Source: Aliiglaciecola sp. 3_MG-2023 (GTDB lineage: Bacteria; Pseudomonadota; Gammaproteobacteria; Enterobacterales; Alteromonadaceae). From it: a DNA stretch of 64,000 bases. The notes beneath the pieces were generated by a model, which saw nothing but the letters and a program-made list of their open reading frames with translations, was not told the DNA's origin and ran no database searches. Positions within the stretch are counted from its first letter, which is position 1, and every line of letters starts with the position of its first letter. A program made the position numbers and the translations under genes. This document shows positions 54,098-64,000 of this stretch, piece by piece. The stretch spans positions 124,001 to 188,000 of the forward strand of contig NZ_JAUORV010000007.1 of the NCBI RefSeq assembly GCF_030548205.1, read 5' to 3'.

Positions 54098-56404
54098 CTA
54101 GTAGAAGCTGATTTTCGCTTCGATTCCAAAGATACGTGGTTGATTCATTATTCCAGCAAGGTTATTGAAATCAATAGCACCTTTTACATTTTCTTCATCG
54201 GTAATATTTCTACCGAATAGCGCTATGCTGTAATTGTTTTCGTAATTTTCATAACCAATACGCAAACCACCTTCGTAATTATCGTCTGAGGTGAATTCTA
54301 CAGAGTCATATAAGAAGAAGCTGGTTTCACCTTGGAATGCCCAATCGGTGAACACAAATAACTCGCCATTATCGCCAATTGGCGTAGCGTATCTGGCTGT
54401 AAAGTTAAAGATAGTCTCTGGTGCTTGTGGAAATGAATTTCCATCTATACTCGCAGAGTAACCATCTGGGCGAGGATCGAATACAGTACAATTACCCGTG
54501 AAAGCAAAATCTGCGCTGGCGCCACAAGGTAAAATAGTTAAATTTTCGTCTTGAATTTCAGTGTGGTTATAACTGTATCCTGCAGTTAACGTCAGATAAT
54601 CGGTGACCAAATATTCCACATCGATTTCAAACCCGTAGCCAACACCTTTGTCAGCATTGATCAACGCTGTGGTGTTCGCTCCACCGCCAATTGCACTGAG
54701 TTGCATGTCATCAATTTCATAGTAAAAAGCAGCGGCATTAATACGTAAAGTATCATCTAGTAGGTCTTTTTTGATTCCTATCTCTGCGGAGTTGATAGTC
54801 TCTGCTTCGGCCACTGACGGATCCGATTCAAATGCAATATCTCGTCCCTGAATGGTTTGTGCTCTAAAACCATTTGCTAATCGAGCAAATAAAGAAGTAT
54901 CGCTATCCAGTTTATAATTGGCGCTGATTTCCCAACTTAATTGGTCGTCATCTACATTGATATCTTCGTAGTCTTGTATTGAGGCTGCACCAATCACCAG
55001 GGCAAAGCCATCAACATTTTGTTCGCCAACCATTAACGATTTTTCATCATAGGTATAACGCAAGCCACCAGTCACCTCTAATTTATCGTTAACTTGATAA
55101 GAAGTTTGGCCAAAAATAGCCCAAGTGGTGTTTTCATGAAAGACCGTTGTCGCGCCGTAAAATCCATCAATACTGGTCACATTAAACGATGCATCATAAT
55201 AAAATGCACCCAGTTGCCAGCTCAAGGCATCATCGGTTTCACTGGCCAGGCGAATTTCCTGCGTGAATTGCTCTAAATCATCTAATTTATCTTGGGTGAC
55301 TGCAGAAAAGGCAATATTTCCAGGGTAGGTGGTTTCTTCCGTTCCATCGCCGTTAATATCAGCTGGTTCATTTAAAACAACACCACCATCAATATCGCCT
55401 AAACTATATCCATCGGCTTGTTCATAGGCGGTAATACTGGTTAAAGACATGTCTTCTAGGCCAAACTCTAATTTCAGAGACGCACCATAGTTGCTATATT
55501 CTTGTGGATTGTTGTCAGCTCCATTACCGTCAATATCGCCATCATAATAAAGTACATCTCGGTCAAAATTTTCATTTAGATCGTTGCTACCTTTTGTAAA
55601 GATATTCGCTCGGAAAATGGAAGCTGTGCCGTCGAGTTCTCTGCCATGAACATTGAGTAGTGCAGAAAAGTCATCACTTGGAGAAAACAGTAATTGGCCG
55701 CGCCATGCTTTTTCATCGAAACCACCCATGGCGTCGTTTTCTCCTGTGTAGGCATTATCTATCCAATCGTCACGGTTTTGCGACAAAACGGAAAAACGTC
55801 CAGCTAGGTTATCGGTTAACCCACCTCCCACTGCACCTTCAAAGTTCAAAGTACCTAAATTACCCACACCTAGTTTCATGTAAGCATCGAAGTCTTCACT
55901 GGGTTTTACGGAATCAAATTTTACAATACCCGCAGTGGTATTGCGTCCAAATAACGTCCCTTGAGGGCCACGTATCACTTCTACCTGAGAGACATCAAAT
56001 AATGGAAAACTTTTCAGAATAACATTCTCTTTTACGACGTCATCCATTACGATAGAAACTGGCTGAGAAGCTGCTAAATCAAAATCTGAATTGCCCAGTC
56101 CTCGAATATAAAAGCGAGGTGCGACTCGACCATTGGATGTTTCGGCATAAAGGCCTGGCACTCTTACCGCCAAAGCAATGATATCCTCACCACCTGAAAA
56201 GATACTTTCGAAACGTTCGCCGCTTAATGTGGCTATAGAAATAGGTACATCCTGAATACTTTGTGTACGTTTTTGCGCAGTTACTGTGATTTTTTCCAGA
56301 CTACGTTCAGTCGCCTCTGCATTCTGCTCTTGGGCAAAACTTAATTGGCTGATTAAAGCCGATTGGATACACAAAGCAATAGCTGTTTTGTTAAGTTTTT
56401 TCAT
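54098..56404 (-). CDS. TonB-dependent receptor (no STN domain)
   Basis: This 768-residue outer-membrane receptor has a signal peptide ending LSFA, a TonB box-like EKITVTAQKR (about 37-46) and a plug with PRFYIRGLGNSDFD, VEVIRGPQGTLFGRNTTAG. The barrel ends in aromatic Phe-Tyr (KISFY). The plug and barrel style match the large family found with lipid, sterol or aromatic catabolic genes in marine bacteria and sphingomonads. It lacks the STN domain of the 47877 receptor. It lies downstream of the GlxA-type regulator on the same strand. Confidence 0.92.
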   Translation of the reverse strand: MKKLNKTAIALCIQSALISQLSFAQEQNAEATERSLEKITVTAQKRTQSIQDVPISIATLSGERFESIFSGGEDIIALAVRVPGLYAETSNGRVAPRFYIRGLGNSDFDLAASQPVSIVMDDVVKENVILKSFPLFDVSQVEVIRGPQGTLFGRNTTAGIVKFDSVKPSEDFDAYMKLGVGNLGTLNFEGAVGGGLTDNLAGRFSVLSQNRDDWIDNAYTGENDAMGGFDEKAWRGQLLFSPSDDFSALLNVHGRELDGTASIFRANIFTKGSNDLNENFDRDVLYYDGDIDGNGADNNPQEYSNYGASLKLEFGLEDMSLTSITAYEQADGYSLGDIDGGVVLNEPADINGDGTEETTYPGNIAFSAVTQDKLDDLEQFTQEIRLASETDDALSWQLGAFYYDASFNVTSIDGFYGATTVFHENTTWAIFGQTSYQVNDKLEVTGGLRYTYDEKSLMVGEQNVDGFALVIGAASIQDYEDINVDDDQLSWEISANYKLDSDTSLFARLANGFRAQTIQGRDIAFESDPSVAEAETINSAEIGIKKDLLDDTLRINAAAFYYEIDDMQLSAIGGGANTTALINADKGVGYGFEIDVEYLVTDYLTLTAGYSYNHTEIQDENLTILPCGASADFAFTGNCTVFDPRPDGYSASIDGNSFPQAPETIFNFTARYATPIGDNGELFVFTDWAFQGETSFFLYDSVEFTSDDNYEGGLRIGYENYENNYSIALFGRNITDEENVKGAIDFNNLAGIMNQPRIFGIEAKISFY

Positions 56405-56443
56405 AATATGACCAGTTATTAGTAAATTTAAGTGTGTGTTTAT

Positions 56444-56472
56444 CCTTGTGCTTTTTCTATCAAGGAAAAAGC
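56444..56472 (-). promoter_or_regulatory. Overlapping alternative hairpins in the TonB-receptor leader
   Basis: GCTTTTTC (56450-56457) pairs with GAAAAAGC (56465-56472), and CCTTG (56444-56448) pairs with CAAGG (56461-56465). The two stems are mutually exclusive and lie 40-68 bp before the receptor start. They could act as a regulatory leader. The rest of the 281-bp gap to the regulator gene shows no other clear signal. Confidence 0.3.
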
Positions 56473-56685
56473 GGATTTATTGTTAGAAAATGGTTGATTT
56501 GGGCTTAGCATAATCAATATGCCCATTAGTGTAATTTTATATACCGATAGAATCCAATCTAAATCGTCAGCATCTAAATAATTCCGTAAAAGTGACGTTT
56601 ATGGTTTGTTTTTAGGGCGCAATGATTGCCTTTGCTATTTTACTATTTGTCTTCTAGGTTTTGATGACGTTTTTTTAACGCTTAG

Positions 56686-57669
56686 TTAGCTTTGTATACG
56701 AAAGAACTTTTTACGATATTGGCTTGGAGATAACCCTGTTAAAGAACTAAATAACCGAGTGAAAGATCGCGTATCTTCATAGCCCACTTTTGTCACTATG
56801 GCTTCTAAAGAATCGTTTTCCGTTTCCAACAACTTTTTAGCAGCTTCGACGCGAATAGATTGTAAATAGGAAAATGGCGTTTGTTCAGTAGCACTTTTAA
56901 AGCGACGCAAAAAAGTGCGATTTGTTAAGCTGACCTGTTTAGCCAATTGATCGAGTGATATGGCTTGATGATAGTGAGTTTCTAACCATTCCTGGGCTTT
57001 TAATATCTCCGCGTCTTGATGATATTTTTTACTTCTTAATTGTGCATAGGCGGCTTGATTGCCGCGGGATATGTCTAATACCTGAGCTTTGGCTGTATTG
57101 GTGGCAACATCATGGCCGCAATATCGCTCAATCAACAAAAGGGCCAGATCGAGCCACGCCATACCACCACCAGAACAATAGATATTGCCATCTTGGGTAA
57201 TGAGTTTATTGGCTAGCAAATTAATCGACGGATAACGTTTGGCAAACGTCTCTGCATAACCCCAGTGTGTGGTTGCTTTTTTGTTATTTAAAATACCGGC
57301 TTCTGCTAGAAAAAATGCACCACTACAATTGCTCGCAATATCAGTTCCGTTACTATTAAAGTACCGTAAAAACGGTAAAAGATTACGATTCGCTGAGAGT
57401 ACCTCTTCAAGTTTCCCGCCAATAGTCGGAATAATTAAAATGTCAGTATGCGTCACATCTTCAATGGCAATTTGACTCTTTAACGTGAGCTGGTTAATAC
57501 ACACAATATCGCGTTTGCCCACTGAGGCCAATTGAACATTAAACAGTCGTTCCGGCGATTGACCTTGCATACGCTGCCAAGTTACACCTGCCAACGCAAA
57601 TATATCTAACGCACCTGTTACAGCGCTGGCGTAGGCTTGTTCAAAACCTAAAATGGTGACTTTATGCAC
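56686..57669 (-). CDS. GlxA-type AraC-family transcriptional regulator with DJ-1/PfpI domain
   Basis: This 327-residue regulator has an N-terminal DJ-1/PfpI domain with the nucleophile-elbow cysteine in ASNCSGAFFLAEAG (Cys115). The C-terminal AraC/XylS domain (LDQLAKQVSLTNRTFLRRFK, then KVGYEDTRSFTRLFSSLTGLSPSQYRKKF, about 240-325) binds DNA. The GTG start is at 57669. It is divergent from the acyl-CoA dehydrogenase operon and upstream of the TonB receptor, so it may control both. Confidence 0.92.
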   Translation of the reverse strand: MHKVTILGFEQAYASAVTGALDIFALAGVTWQRMQGQSPERLFNVQLASVGKRDIVCINQLTLKSQIAIEDVTHTDILIIPTIGGKLEEVLSANRNLLPFLRYFNSNGTDIASNCSGAFFLAEAGILNNKKATTHWGYAETFAKRYPSINLLANKLITQDGNIYCSGGGMAWLDLALLLIERYCGHDVATNTAKAQVLDISRGNQAAYAQLRSKKYHQDAEILKAQEWLETHYHQAISLDQLAKQVSLTNRTFLRRFKSATEQTPFSYLQSIRVEAAKKLLETENDSLEAIVTKVGYEDTRSFTRLFSSLTGLSPSQYRKKFFRIQS

Positions 57670-57734
57670 GTTAAAGGGACTCTATATAAGTTGGGTTTTT
57701 ACAAGCTTATCACGGTTATGAATGTGTGGCGATA

Positions 57735-57775
57735 TTAGCCATAAAAGAGTCAATAATGACAGTTAGCCTGCAGGC
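57735..57775. promoter_or_regulatory. Candidate operators in the GlxA/acyl-CoA dehydrogenase divergent region
   Basis: TTAGCC occurs at 57735-57740 and 57763-57768. GTCA/TGAC forms a dyad at 57749-57760, and GCCTGCAGGC is a perfect 10-bp palindrome at 57766-57775. They lie between the divergent regulator and the acyl-CoA dehydrogenase gene and may bind the regulator. Confidence 0.3.
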
Positions 57776-57812
57776 ATAAATATGTGATGCTAGCGGTATG
57801 ATCTAACCGAGG

Positions 57813-59621
57813 ATGCAGCTAATGAATGACGAATTAATCCACCCTAAAGAGTTACCTTTTCAATTATATGAGGTACTCAATACTGAATCACTTTTACAAC
57901 GTGAACGTTTTGCTGAACACAATGTTGAAACCTTTGATGCCATTTTATCCACGGCAAACAAAATCGCGAGTGAGAAATTTGCAAACCATAATGCCATTGC
58001 AGATGCCGATGAACCCAAGTTTGACGGCAAAACGGTGCATATGATCCCACAAGTAAAAGAAGCATTTGATGCCTATAACGAAGCAGGGTTTATGGCCGGT
58101 CGTTATGATTTCGAAGAAGGCGGTATGCAGCTTCCTGAAACCATAATGATGGCAACCTCTGGCTATTTTATGGCCGCGAACCCTTCTAGTTCAGCCTATA
58201 CTTTTTTAACTGTAGCGGCGGCCAATGTAATCGGTAATTTTGCATCTCAAAGTCTTAAACAGCAATTCATGCCCAGAATGCTAAGCGGTGAATTTACCGG
58301 CACTATGGCGTTAACCGAGCCCCATGCAGGGTCTTCATTGGCAGATATTCGTACCAGTGCAGTTGAAGCCCAAGATGGTAGTTATCGTATCAAGGGGAGT
58401 AAATTGTATATCTCTGCCGGTGAACACCAATTATCCAACAATATTGTTCATTTAGTATTGGCAAAAATCCAGGGAGCACCAGCGGGAGTCAAAGGCATTT
58501 CACTATTTGTTGTGCCTAAATATCGTTTAGACGAGTCTGGTGAACCAAGCACAAAAAATGACGTTGCTTTGGCCGGATTGATCCACAAAATGGGATATCG
58601 CGGGGCCACTTCAACGGCATTGAGTTTTGGTGAGAATGGTGATTGTCACGGGTATTTAGTGGGAGAAGCCCATCAAGGACTTAAGTACATGTTTTTGATG
58701 ATGAACGAAGCGCGGATCGGGGTGGGTTTCGGAGCCGCCATGATTGGATATAGCGGTTATCAATATTCTTTAGCTTATGCTAAAGACCGCACTCAAGGCC
58801 GTATTCCGCCTAAAAATGCCCCCACAGATCCAGCAACTGAAATTATCAATCACGGTGATGTGAAGCGTATGTTGTTAGCGCAAAAATCTTATGTGGAAGG
58901 CGCGATGTCCTTGTGCTTGTATGCCGCTCGATTAGTGGATGATGCCAAAACACTCGAATCCTTTGAAGAAAGAAAGGTCACAGAGGAGTTATTAGATTTA
59001 CTGACTCCAGTGGTGAAAGCCTGGCCATCAGAGTTTGGTGTGAAAGCCAATGACTTAGCTATTCAAATCCTAGGCGGGGCCGGCTATACCAGAGAATACC
59101 CAGTGGAACAGTGCTGGCGGGATAATCGTCTCAACCCCATACATGAAGGCACTAATGGCATTCAAGCTCTAGATTTACTCACCCGAAAGTTATGGCAAGC
59201 AAAAGGAGCGGGTTTAAATACATTACAAACCCGGATTTTAGCGGATTTTAATAACGCAACGGGGGAGAAATGTGCTCCCTTAGTGAAGTCTACTTTGGGC
59301 TATATGGCAAAAATGCAGCCACTAATTCCAGTGCTTGGGGATGCATTACGAAGTGACAAACTGCCTAATTTACTGGCCAACGCCCAGTGTTTTATGAACG
59401 TGTTTTCGAGCATTGTGATGAGTTGGATTTGGATCCGTCAAGCAAACGTTGCGGAAAAAGCATTGCTGAAATGTAATGAAGAAGACAAGCCATATTACCT
59501 TGGCAAAATTCAAGCCGCAAAATATTACGTTAATTGGGAACTCCCTTTAATAGATAGAGATTTAACACTACTGGAAGCATTCGACAGTAGTTGCAGTGAC
59601 ATGCAACCAGAATGGTTTTAA
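57813..59621 (+). CDS. Acyl-CoA dehydrogenase with C-terminal extension (about 600 residues)
   Basis: This 602-residue flavoenzyme oxidises acyl-CoA at the alpha-beta position and passes electrons to ETF. The middle domain has GTMALTEPHAGSSLADI; the C-terminal part has ILGGAGYTREYPVEQCWRD and the catalytic region IHEGTNGIQALDLL (near 450), then a further helical domain. Enzymes of this length include 3-methylmercaptopropionyl-CoA dehydrogenase (DmdC) and others, so the substrate is open. ATG 57822 is an alternative start. First gene of a four-gene operon. Confidence 0.92.
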   Translation: MQLMNDELIHPKELPFQLYEVLNTESLLQRERFAEHNVETFDAILSTANKIASEKFANHNAIADADEPKFDGKTVHMIPQVKEAFDAYNEAGFMAGRYDFEEGGMQLPETIMMATSGYFMAANPSSSAYTFLTVAAANVIGNFASQSLKQQFMPRMLSGEFTGTMALTEPHAGSSLADIRTSAVEAQDGSYRIKGSKLYISAGEHQLSNNIVHLVLAKIQGAPAGVKGISLFVVPKYRLDESGEPSTKNDVALAGLIHKMGYRGATSTALSFGENGDCHGYLVGEAHQGLKYMFLMMNEARIGVGFGAAMIGYSGYQYSLAYAKDRTQGRIPPKNAPTDPATEIINHGDVKRMLLAQKSYVEGAMSLCLYAARLVDDAKTLESFEERKVTEELLDLLTPVVKAWPSEFGVKANDLAIQILGGAGYTREYPVEQCWRDNRLNPIHEGTNGIQALDLLTRKLWQAKGAGLNTLQTRILADFNNATGEKCAPLVKSTLGYMAKMQPLIPVLGDALRSDKLPNLLANAQCFMNVFSSIVMSWIWIRQANVAEKALLKCNEEDKPYYLGKIQAAKYYVNWELPLIDRDLTLLEAFDSSCSDMQPEWF

Positions 59622-59647
59622 GCACAGATTATAAGGAATAAATTATT

Positions 59648-60655
59648 ATGAAAAGCAGACAATTTCTTTTAGCTTCCAGACCAGTTGGAACCCCAACCGC
59701 TGATAACTGGGATTTGGTCGAGACTGAATTACCTGAACTTAGGGAAAACCAAGTTAAAGTCAAAGTACTTTATATTTCCCTCGATCCTGCAATGCGAGGG
59801 TGGATGAATGAAGGTAAGTCTTACATTCCCCCCGTAGAGATTGGCGAAGTGATGCGTGCCGGTGGTGTAGGTGAGGTGCTCGAATCCACAGATCCCAACT
59901 TTAGTACTGGTGATTTTGTTTATGGTGGTTTCGGCGTAAGTGACTATGCGGTTATTTCAACCCAGGGAGTTTATAAAGTAGATCCTAATTTAGCTCCATT
60001 AGAGCGTTATTTAGGCGTGCTGGGAATGCCTGGGATGACTGCCTATTTTGGTATTTTGGATACTGGACAGCCTAAAGCGGGAGAAACTGTCGTGGTATCC
60101 GGCGCTGCAGGTGCGGTGGGTACAGTTGTTGGCCAAATCGCTAAAATTAAAGGCTGTCGCGTGGTGGGAATTGCAGGTGGCGAAGACAAGTGTCGTTATC
60201 TTGTGGATGAACTCGGATTTGATGGTGTTGTTGATTACAAAAATTCAAATGTTAAAAAGGGCCTAAAAGAGCAGTGCCCTGACGGTGTTGATGTGTTTTT
60301 TGATAATGTAGGTGGTGAAATCCTCGATGATGTTCTCACCCAGATAAATATGAAAGCCAGAATTGTGATTTGCGGTGCCATTAGTCAATACAACAATACG
60401 ACTGCCGTTAAAGGTCCTTCAAATTACTTAACCTTGTTGGTAAATCGAGCAAGAATGGAAGGTATAGTCGTCTTTGATAATATTGAAAATTACCCTAAAG
60501 CAGCTGCAGAAATGTCTGGTTGGATTGCAAAGGGTAAGTTAATTGCCAAAGAGCATGTGGTTGAAGGTTTAGAGACGTTCCCAGAAACTTTGCTTATGCT
60601 GTTTAGAGGTGAAAACTTCGGTAAATTAATACTCAAAGTGGATCATTCATCATGA
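59648..60655 (+). CDS. NADP-dependent MDR oxidoreductase (leukotriene B4 dehydrogenase/CurA type)
   Basis: This 335-residue zinc-free medium-chain reductase begins KSRQFLLASRPVGTPTADNW. It has SLDPAMRGWM, the cofactor motif VSGAAGAVGTVVGQIAK (about 149-165) and VDVFFDNVGGEILD. Family members reduce double bonds of alpha,beta-unsaturated ketones or related compounds with NADPH. It lies 26 bp after the acyl-CoA dehydrogenase gene and overlaps the next SDR gene by four bases (ATGA). Confidence 0.9.
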   Translation: MKSRQFLLASRPVGTPTADNWDLVETELPELRENQVKVKVLYISLDPAMRGWMNEGKSYIPPVEIGEVMRAGGVGEVLESTDPNFSTGDFVYGGFGVSDYAVISTQGVYKVDPNLAPLERYLGVLGMPGMTAYFGILDTGQPKAGETVVVSGAAGAVGTVVGQIAKIKGCRVVGIAGGEDKCRYLVDELGFDGVVDYKNSNVKKGLKEQCPDGVDVFFDNVGGEILDDVLTQINMKARIVICGAISQYNNTTAVKGPSNYLTLLVNRARMEGIVVFDNIENYPKAAAEMSGWIAKGKLIAKEHVVEGLETFPETLLMLFRGENFGKLILKVDHSS

Positions 60656-61416
60656 AAGCGGCTGACGTAGAAAATAAACATGTTGTAGTTACTGGCGGAG
60701 CATCAGGCATTGGTGCAAAAACTACCGAATTATTAGCGTCCCGTGGAGCCAAGGTGTTTTTTGGCGATCGCAATGTGGCTGCAGGTGCTGCCCTATGCGA
60801 ATCCCTTCAAGGGAAAGGCTATGAGGTTGCATTTTTTGAATTAGATGTAACACAAAAAGATTCGGTTAACGCTTTTTATAAAGCCGCAATCGCTAAGTAC
60901 GGACAAATTCATGTGGCTCTCAATAACGCGGGTGTCGATCACATGCCAGCGCGTATGTTGGATGTGCCAGACGAAGAGTTTCATCGTAATATCGCAATTA
61001 ATTTAACCGGTGTTTGGTATTGCATGAAACAAGCAATTCAACACATGTTAGAAGTGGGTGGTGGCCATATCATCAATTTGGCTTCGGTGGCCGGGATTTC
61101 CGGCGCGCCAACTATTTCAGCCTATGGTGCATCTAAGCATGGCGTAATTGGGTTAACGAAGTCTGTTGCCATTGAATACGCACGAGCAAATATTCGTATT
61201 AATGCAGTTTGTCCAAGTTTTATTAAAACCCCGATGGTTGAAAATGTGTTAGCCAATTTCAATCAGAAACAACAAAACACGCTGGTGAGTGCGAATCCCA
61301 TGAAACGATTAGGTGAAGTTGAAGAAATCGCCTATGCCATTGCATGGCTATGCAGTGATGAGTCAAGTTTCATGACTGGCCACTCAATGGTGTTAGATGG
61401 TGGCTTAACCGCTTAG
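60652..61416 (+). CDS. Short-chain dehydrogenase (classical SDR)
   Basis: This 254-residue SDR has TGGASGIG at 14-21, NNAG at 91-94, Ser145 and the YGASK catalytic pair (Tyr158, Lys162). The VDHMPARMLDVPDEEF segment is similar to SDRs used in beta-oxidation-like or cyclic alcohol pathways, but the substrate is not determined. Its start overlaps the MDR gene. Confidence 0.9.
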   Translation: MKAADVENKHVVVTGGASGIGAKTTELLASRGAKVFFGDRNVAAGAALCESLQGKGYEVAFFELDVTQKDSVNAFYKAAIAKYGQIHVALNNAGVDHMPARMLDVPDEEFHRNIAINLTGVWYCMKQAIQHMLEVGGGHIINLASVAGISGAPTISAYGASKHGVIGLTKSVAIEYARANIRINAVCPSFIKTPMVENVLANFNQKQQNTLVSANPMKRLGEVEEIAYAIAWLCSDESSFMTGHSMVLDGGLTA

Positions 61417-61504
61417 TTATCTCGTTTTAATTTGGGGCTAGTTAGGTACACAGCTGGTATTCGTTCTTGAGAATACTGATATAGAAACATTACAGGAACA
61501 AAAA

Positions 61505-62269
61505 ATGAACAAAAATTTATTCGATTTAACTGGAAAAGTCGCATTGGTAACAGGGGCTAGTCGAGGCATTGGTGAGTCGATCGCCAGATTATTAGCTGCT
61601 TATGGTGTAGAAGTGATTGTTTCTAGCCGCAAAATTGATGGTTGTGAGGCAGTTGCCCAAAGCATTCGCGATAATGGCGGTAAAGCGCATGCTATGGCAT
61701 GTCATGTAGGCGAAATCGCACAGATAGATGAGACGTTTGCGCAAATCAAAGAGCAGTTTGGACAGTTAGATATTTTAGTTAACAACGCTGCGGCGAATCC
61801 ATTTTTCGGTCATATTCTCGATACTGATCTTGCTGCCTACGATAAAACGGTGGATGTGAATATTCGCGGGTATTTTTTCATGTCAGTGGCCGCCGGTAAA
61901 ATGATGAAAGAGCAGGGCGGTGGCGTGATCCTAAATACAGCTTCTGTGAATGCGCTGTCACCAGGGGATATGCAAGGTATCTACTCTATTTCAAAAGCGG
62001 CTGTCGTCAGTATGACCAAAGCATTTGCTAAAGAATGTGGCAGTTTGAATATTCGTGTGAATGCGCTCTTGCCCGGATTAACAGACACTAAATTTGCGTC
62101 AGCTCTCACTACCAACGATAAGATCCTAAAACAAGCGTTGAAAGTTATACCTCTAGGACGAGTGGCCGATCCTGACGAAATGGCGGGTACCGTTTTGTAC
62201 TTAGTATCTGATGCATCAAGTTATACAACCGGTACTACAGTTGTGGTTGATGGTGGTATGATGGCGTAA
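61505..62269 (+). CDS. Short-chain dehydrogenase (SDR, NNAA variant)
   Basis: This 254-residue SDR has TGASRGIG at 16-23, NNAA at 93-96 (Ala in place of the usual Gly), Ser147, Tyr160 and Lys164 (YSISK). It begins LFDLTGKVALVTGASRGIG and has AKECGSLNIRVNALLPGLTDTKFASAL. Relatives include glucose dehydrogenase-like and DHRS4-type reductases. It is 88 bp after the previous SDR with an AGGAAC-type ribosome site, probably in the same operon. Confidence 0.9.
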   Translation: MNKNLFDLTGKVALVTGASRGIGESIARLLAAYGVEVIVSSRKIDGCEAVAQSIRDNGGKAHAMACHVGEIAQIDETFAQIKEQFGQLDILVNNAAANPFFGHILDTDLAAYDKTVDVNIRGYFFMSVAAGKMMKEQGGGVILNTASVNALSPGDMQGIYSISKAAVVSMTKAFAKECGSLNIRVNALLPGLTDTKFASALTTNDKILKQALKVIPLGRVADPDEMAGTVLYLVSDASSYTTGTTVVVDGGMMA

Positions 62270-62294
62270 TGTCTGTATCTAAATAAGTATTACC

Positions 62295-62876
62295 ATGGCC
62301 CATCAATTAGTGGTTTGTTCTGATATTTTTGGACAAACCGAATCGTTTAAAAACTGGTGTAATCAGGTTTTACCGGCGGACTGGCAATTAACGATTGTCA
62401 GTCCTTATATTTCTTCTGTTAATTTTACGGATGAAGCCTTAGCCTATTCAGCTTTTCAGCAAGCTGGCGGTATTGAAAAATATGCCATGCGTATTTCAAC
62501 TGCTTTGGCAGCCAGTCTGTCTAACAAAACTGTAATTGGATTTAGTGCTGGAGCAGCCACCTTGTATAAGCTGCTAAGTGAAAAAGAGTATTCGCAAAGT
62601 ATCGATAGATTTTATGGTTTTTATCCCGGCCAAATACGCTTTTTTACCAAGCTGAAACCATCTGTTCCCAGCCAACTGTATTTCCCTTACAAAGAGCCAA
62701 ACTTCAATATTGATAAGGTAATTCAGGAACTGGCCCTACATGATAATGTGCAGTGCACCAAAACCGATTACGAGCATGGATTTATGAATCTATCATCTCG
62801 GGGATATGATAAGGACGCAGAGTTAAGTTTTACGGCGGAAATTAAACGGATATTATCGCCCCAAGCAGAAATCTAA
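62295..62876 (+). CDS. Small alpha/beta-hydrolase, dienelactone hydrolase-like
   Basis: This 193-residue hydrolase-fold protein has a nucleophile elbow GFSAGA (Ser84) and a likely catalytic His161 in YEHGFMN. It begins LVVCSDIFGQTESFKNW, as in dienelactone-hydrolase relatives. The substrate is unknown. It is 25 bp after the SDR gene but has a weak ribosome site, so it may be the operon end. It is convergent with purB. Confidence 0.72.
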   Translation: MAHQLVVCSDIFGQTESFKNWCNQVLPADWQLTIVSPYISSVNFTDEALAYSAFQQAGGIEKYAMRISTALAASLSNKTVIGFSAGAATLYKLLSEKEYSQSIDRFYGFYPGQIRFFTKLKPSVPSQLYFPYKEPNFNIDKVIQELALHDNVQCTKTDYEHGFMNLSSRGYDKDAELSFTAEIKRILSPQAEI

Positions 62877-62931
62877 TCTGTTTGGAGCGATAACGATGTT
62901 AATGCACAGTGGTGTTGCGATTTAAAACCGA

Positions 62932-64000
<1,069 letters not shown>

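Overview
The window reads as chromosome from a marine gammaproteobacterium of the Alteromonadales, most like Alteromonas, Glaciecola or Paraglaciecola. The evidence is the moderately low GC content, E. coli-like housekeeping blocks (lpxK-ycaR-kdsB, and ybfF/fldA near fur), many TonB-dependent receptors and RND pumps, and protein sequences typical of that order. This is family-level recognition from sequence only. No tRNA, rRNA, prophage or CRISPR array was found. Both ends cut through genes: lpxK on the left and purB on the right.

Layout. 1-5056: a tight plus-strand chain of lpxK, ycaR, kdsB, an SDR gene and modABC. 5057-5587: two small genes (a ribbon-helix-helix-like protein and a 36-residue lysine/alanine-rich peptide) and a terminator. 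5588-10247: a minus-strand MacB/FtsX-type ABC exporter operon (adaptor, ATPase, two permeases). 10441-12777: an orphan class I-like HMG-CoA reductase, a SpoU-type RNA methyltransferase and a TerB-like protein. 12947-20482: a lipoprotein adaptor with two RND pump genes. Diverging from it, 20824-24274 holds a VWA lipoprotein, an ECF sigma factor and a probable anti-sigma protein. 24517-27356: catalase, then a REP-associated transposase (RAYT) with GGACAGGCAT-type repeats around it. 27489-30495: a small accessory block with an XRE regulator, two exported proteins (one His-rich, one DUF2145) and a YiaA-like membrane protein.

30560-36447: OsmC and CvfB proteins, then pxpABC with a D-amino-acid aminotransferase and alanine racemase. 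36485-40952: fur, a chemoreceptor, flavodoxin, a DUF2788 protein and YbfF. 41059-44815: the electron-transfer-flavoprotein system (ETF-QO divergent from etfBA). 44925-45233: a stand-alone CBM48 protein. 45950-53930: a FecI/FecR cell-surface-signalling pair followed by a TonB-dependent transducer, an M42 aminopeptidase and an OPT transporter. 54098-62876: a second TonB receptor, a GlxA-type AraC regulator, and a divergent acyl-CoA dehydrogenase/reductase/SDR operon.

The most promising system is the 45950-53930 cluster. It contains outer-membrane import with sigma/anti-sigma signalling, an inner-membrane OPT carrier and a cytoplasmic metallo-aminopeptidase, all in one orientation and tightly spaced. 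The likely job is sensing and importing a peptide or metal-peptide complex and then hydrolysing it. Other notable signals are a perfect 15-bp inverted repeat shared across the RND/VWA-sigma divergent region, the uncharacterised small genes after modC, the XRE/His-rich/DUF2145 trio, and the orphan HMG-CoA reductase.
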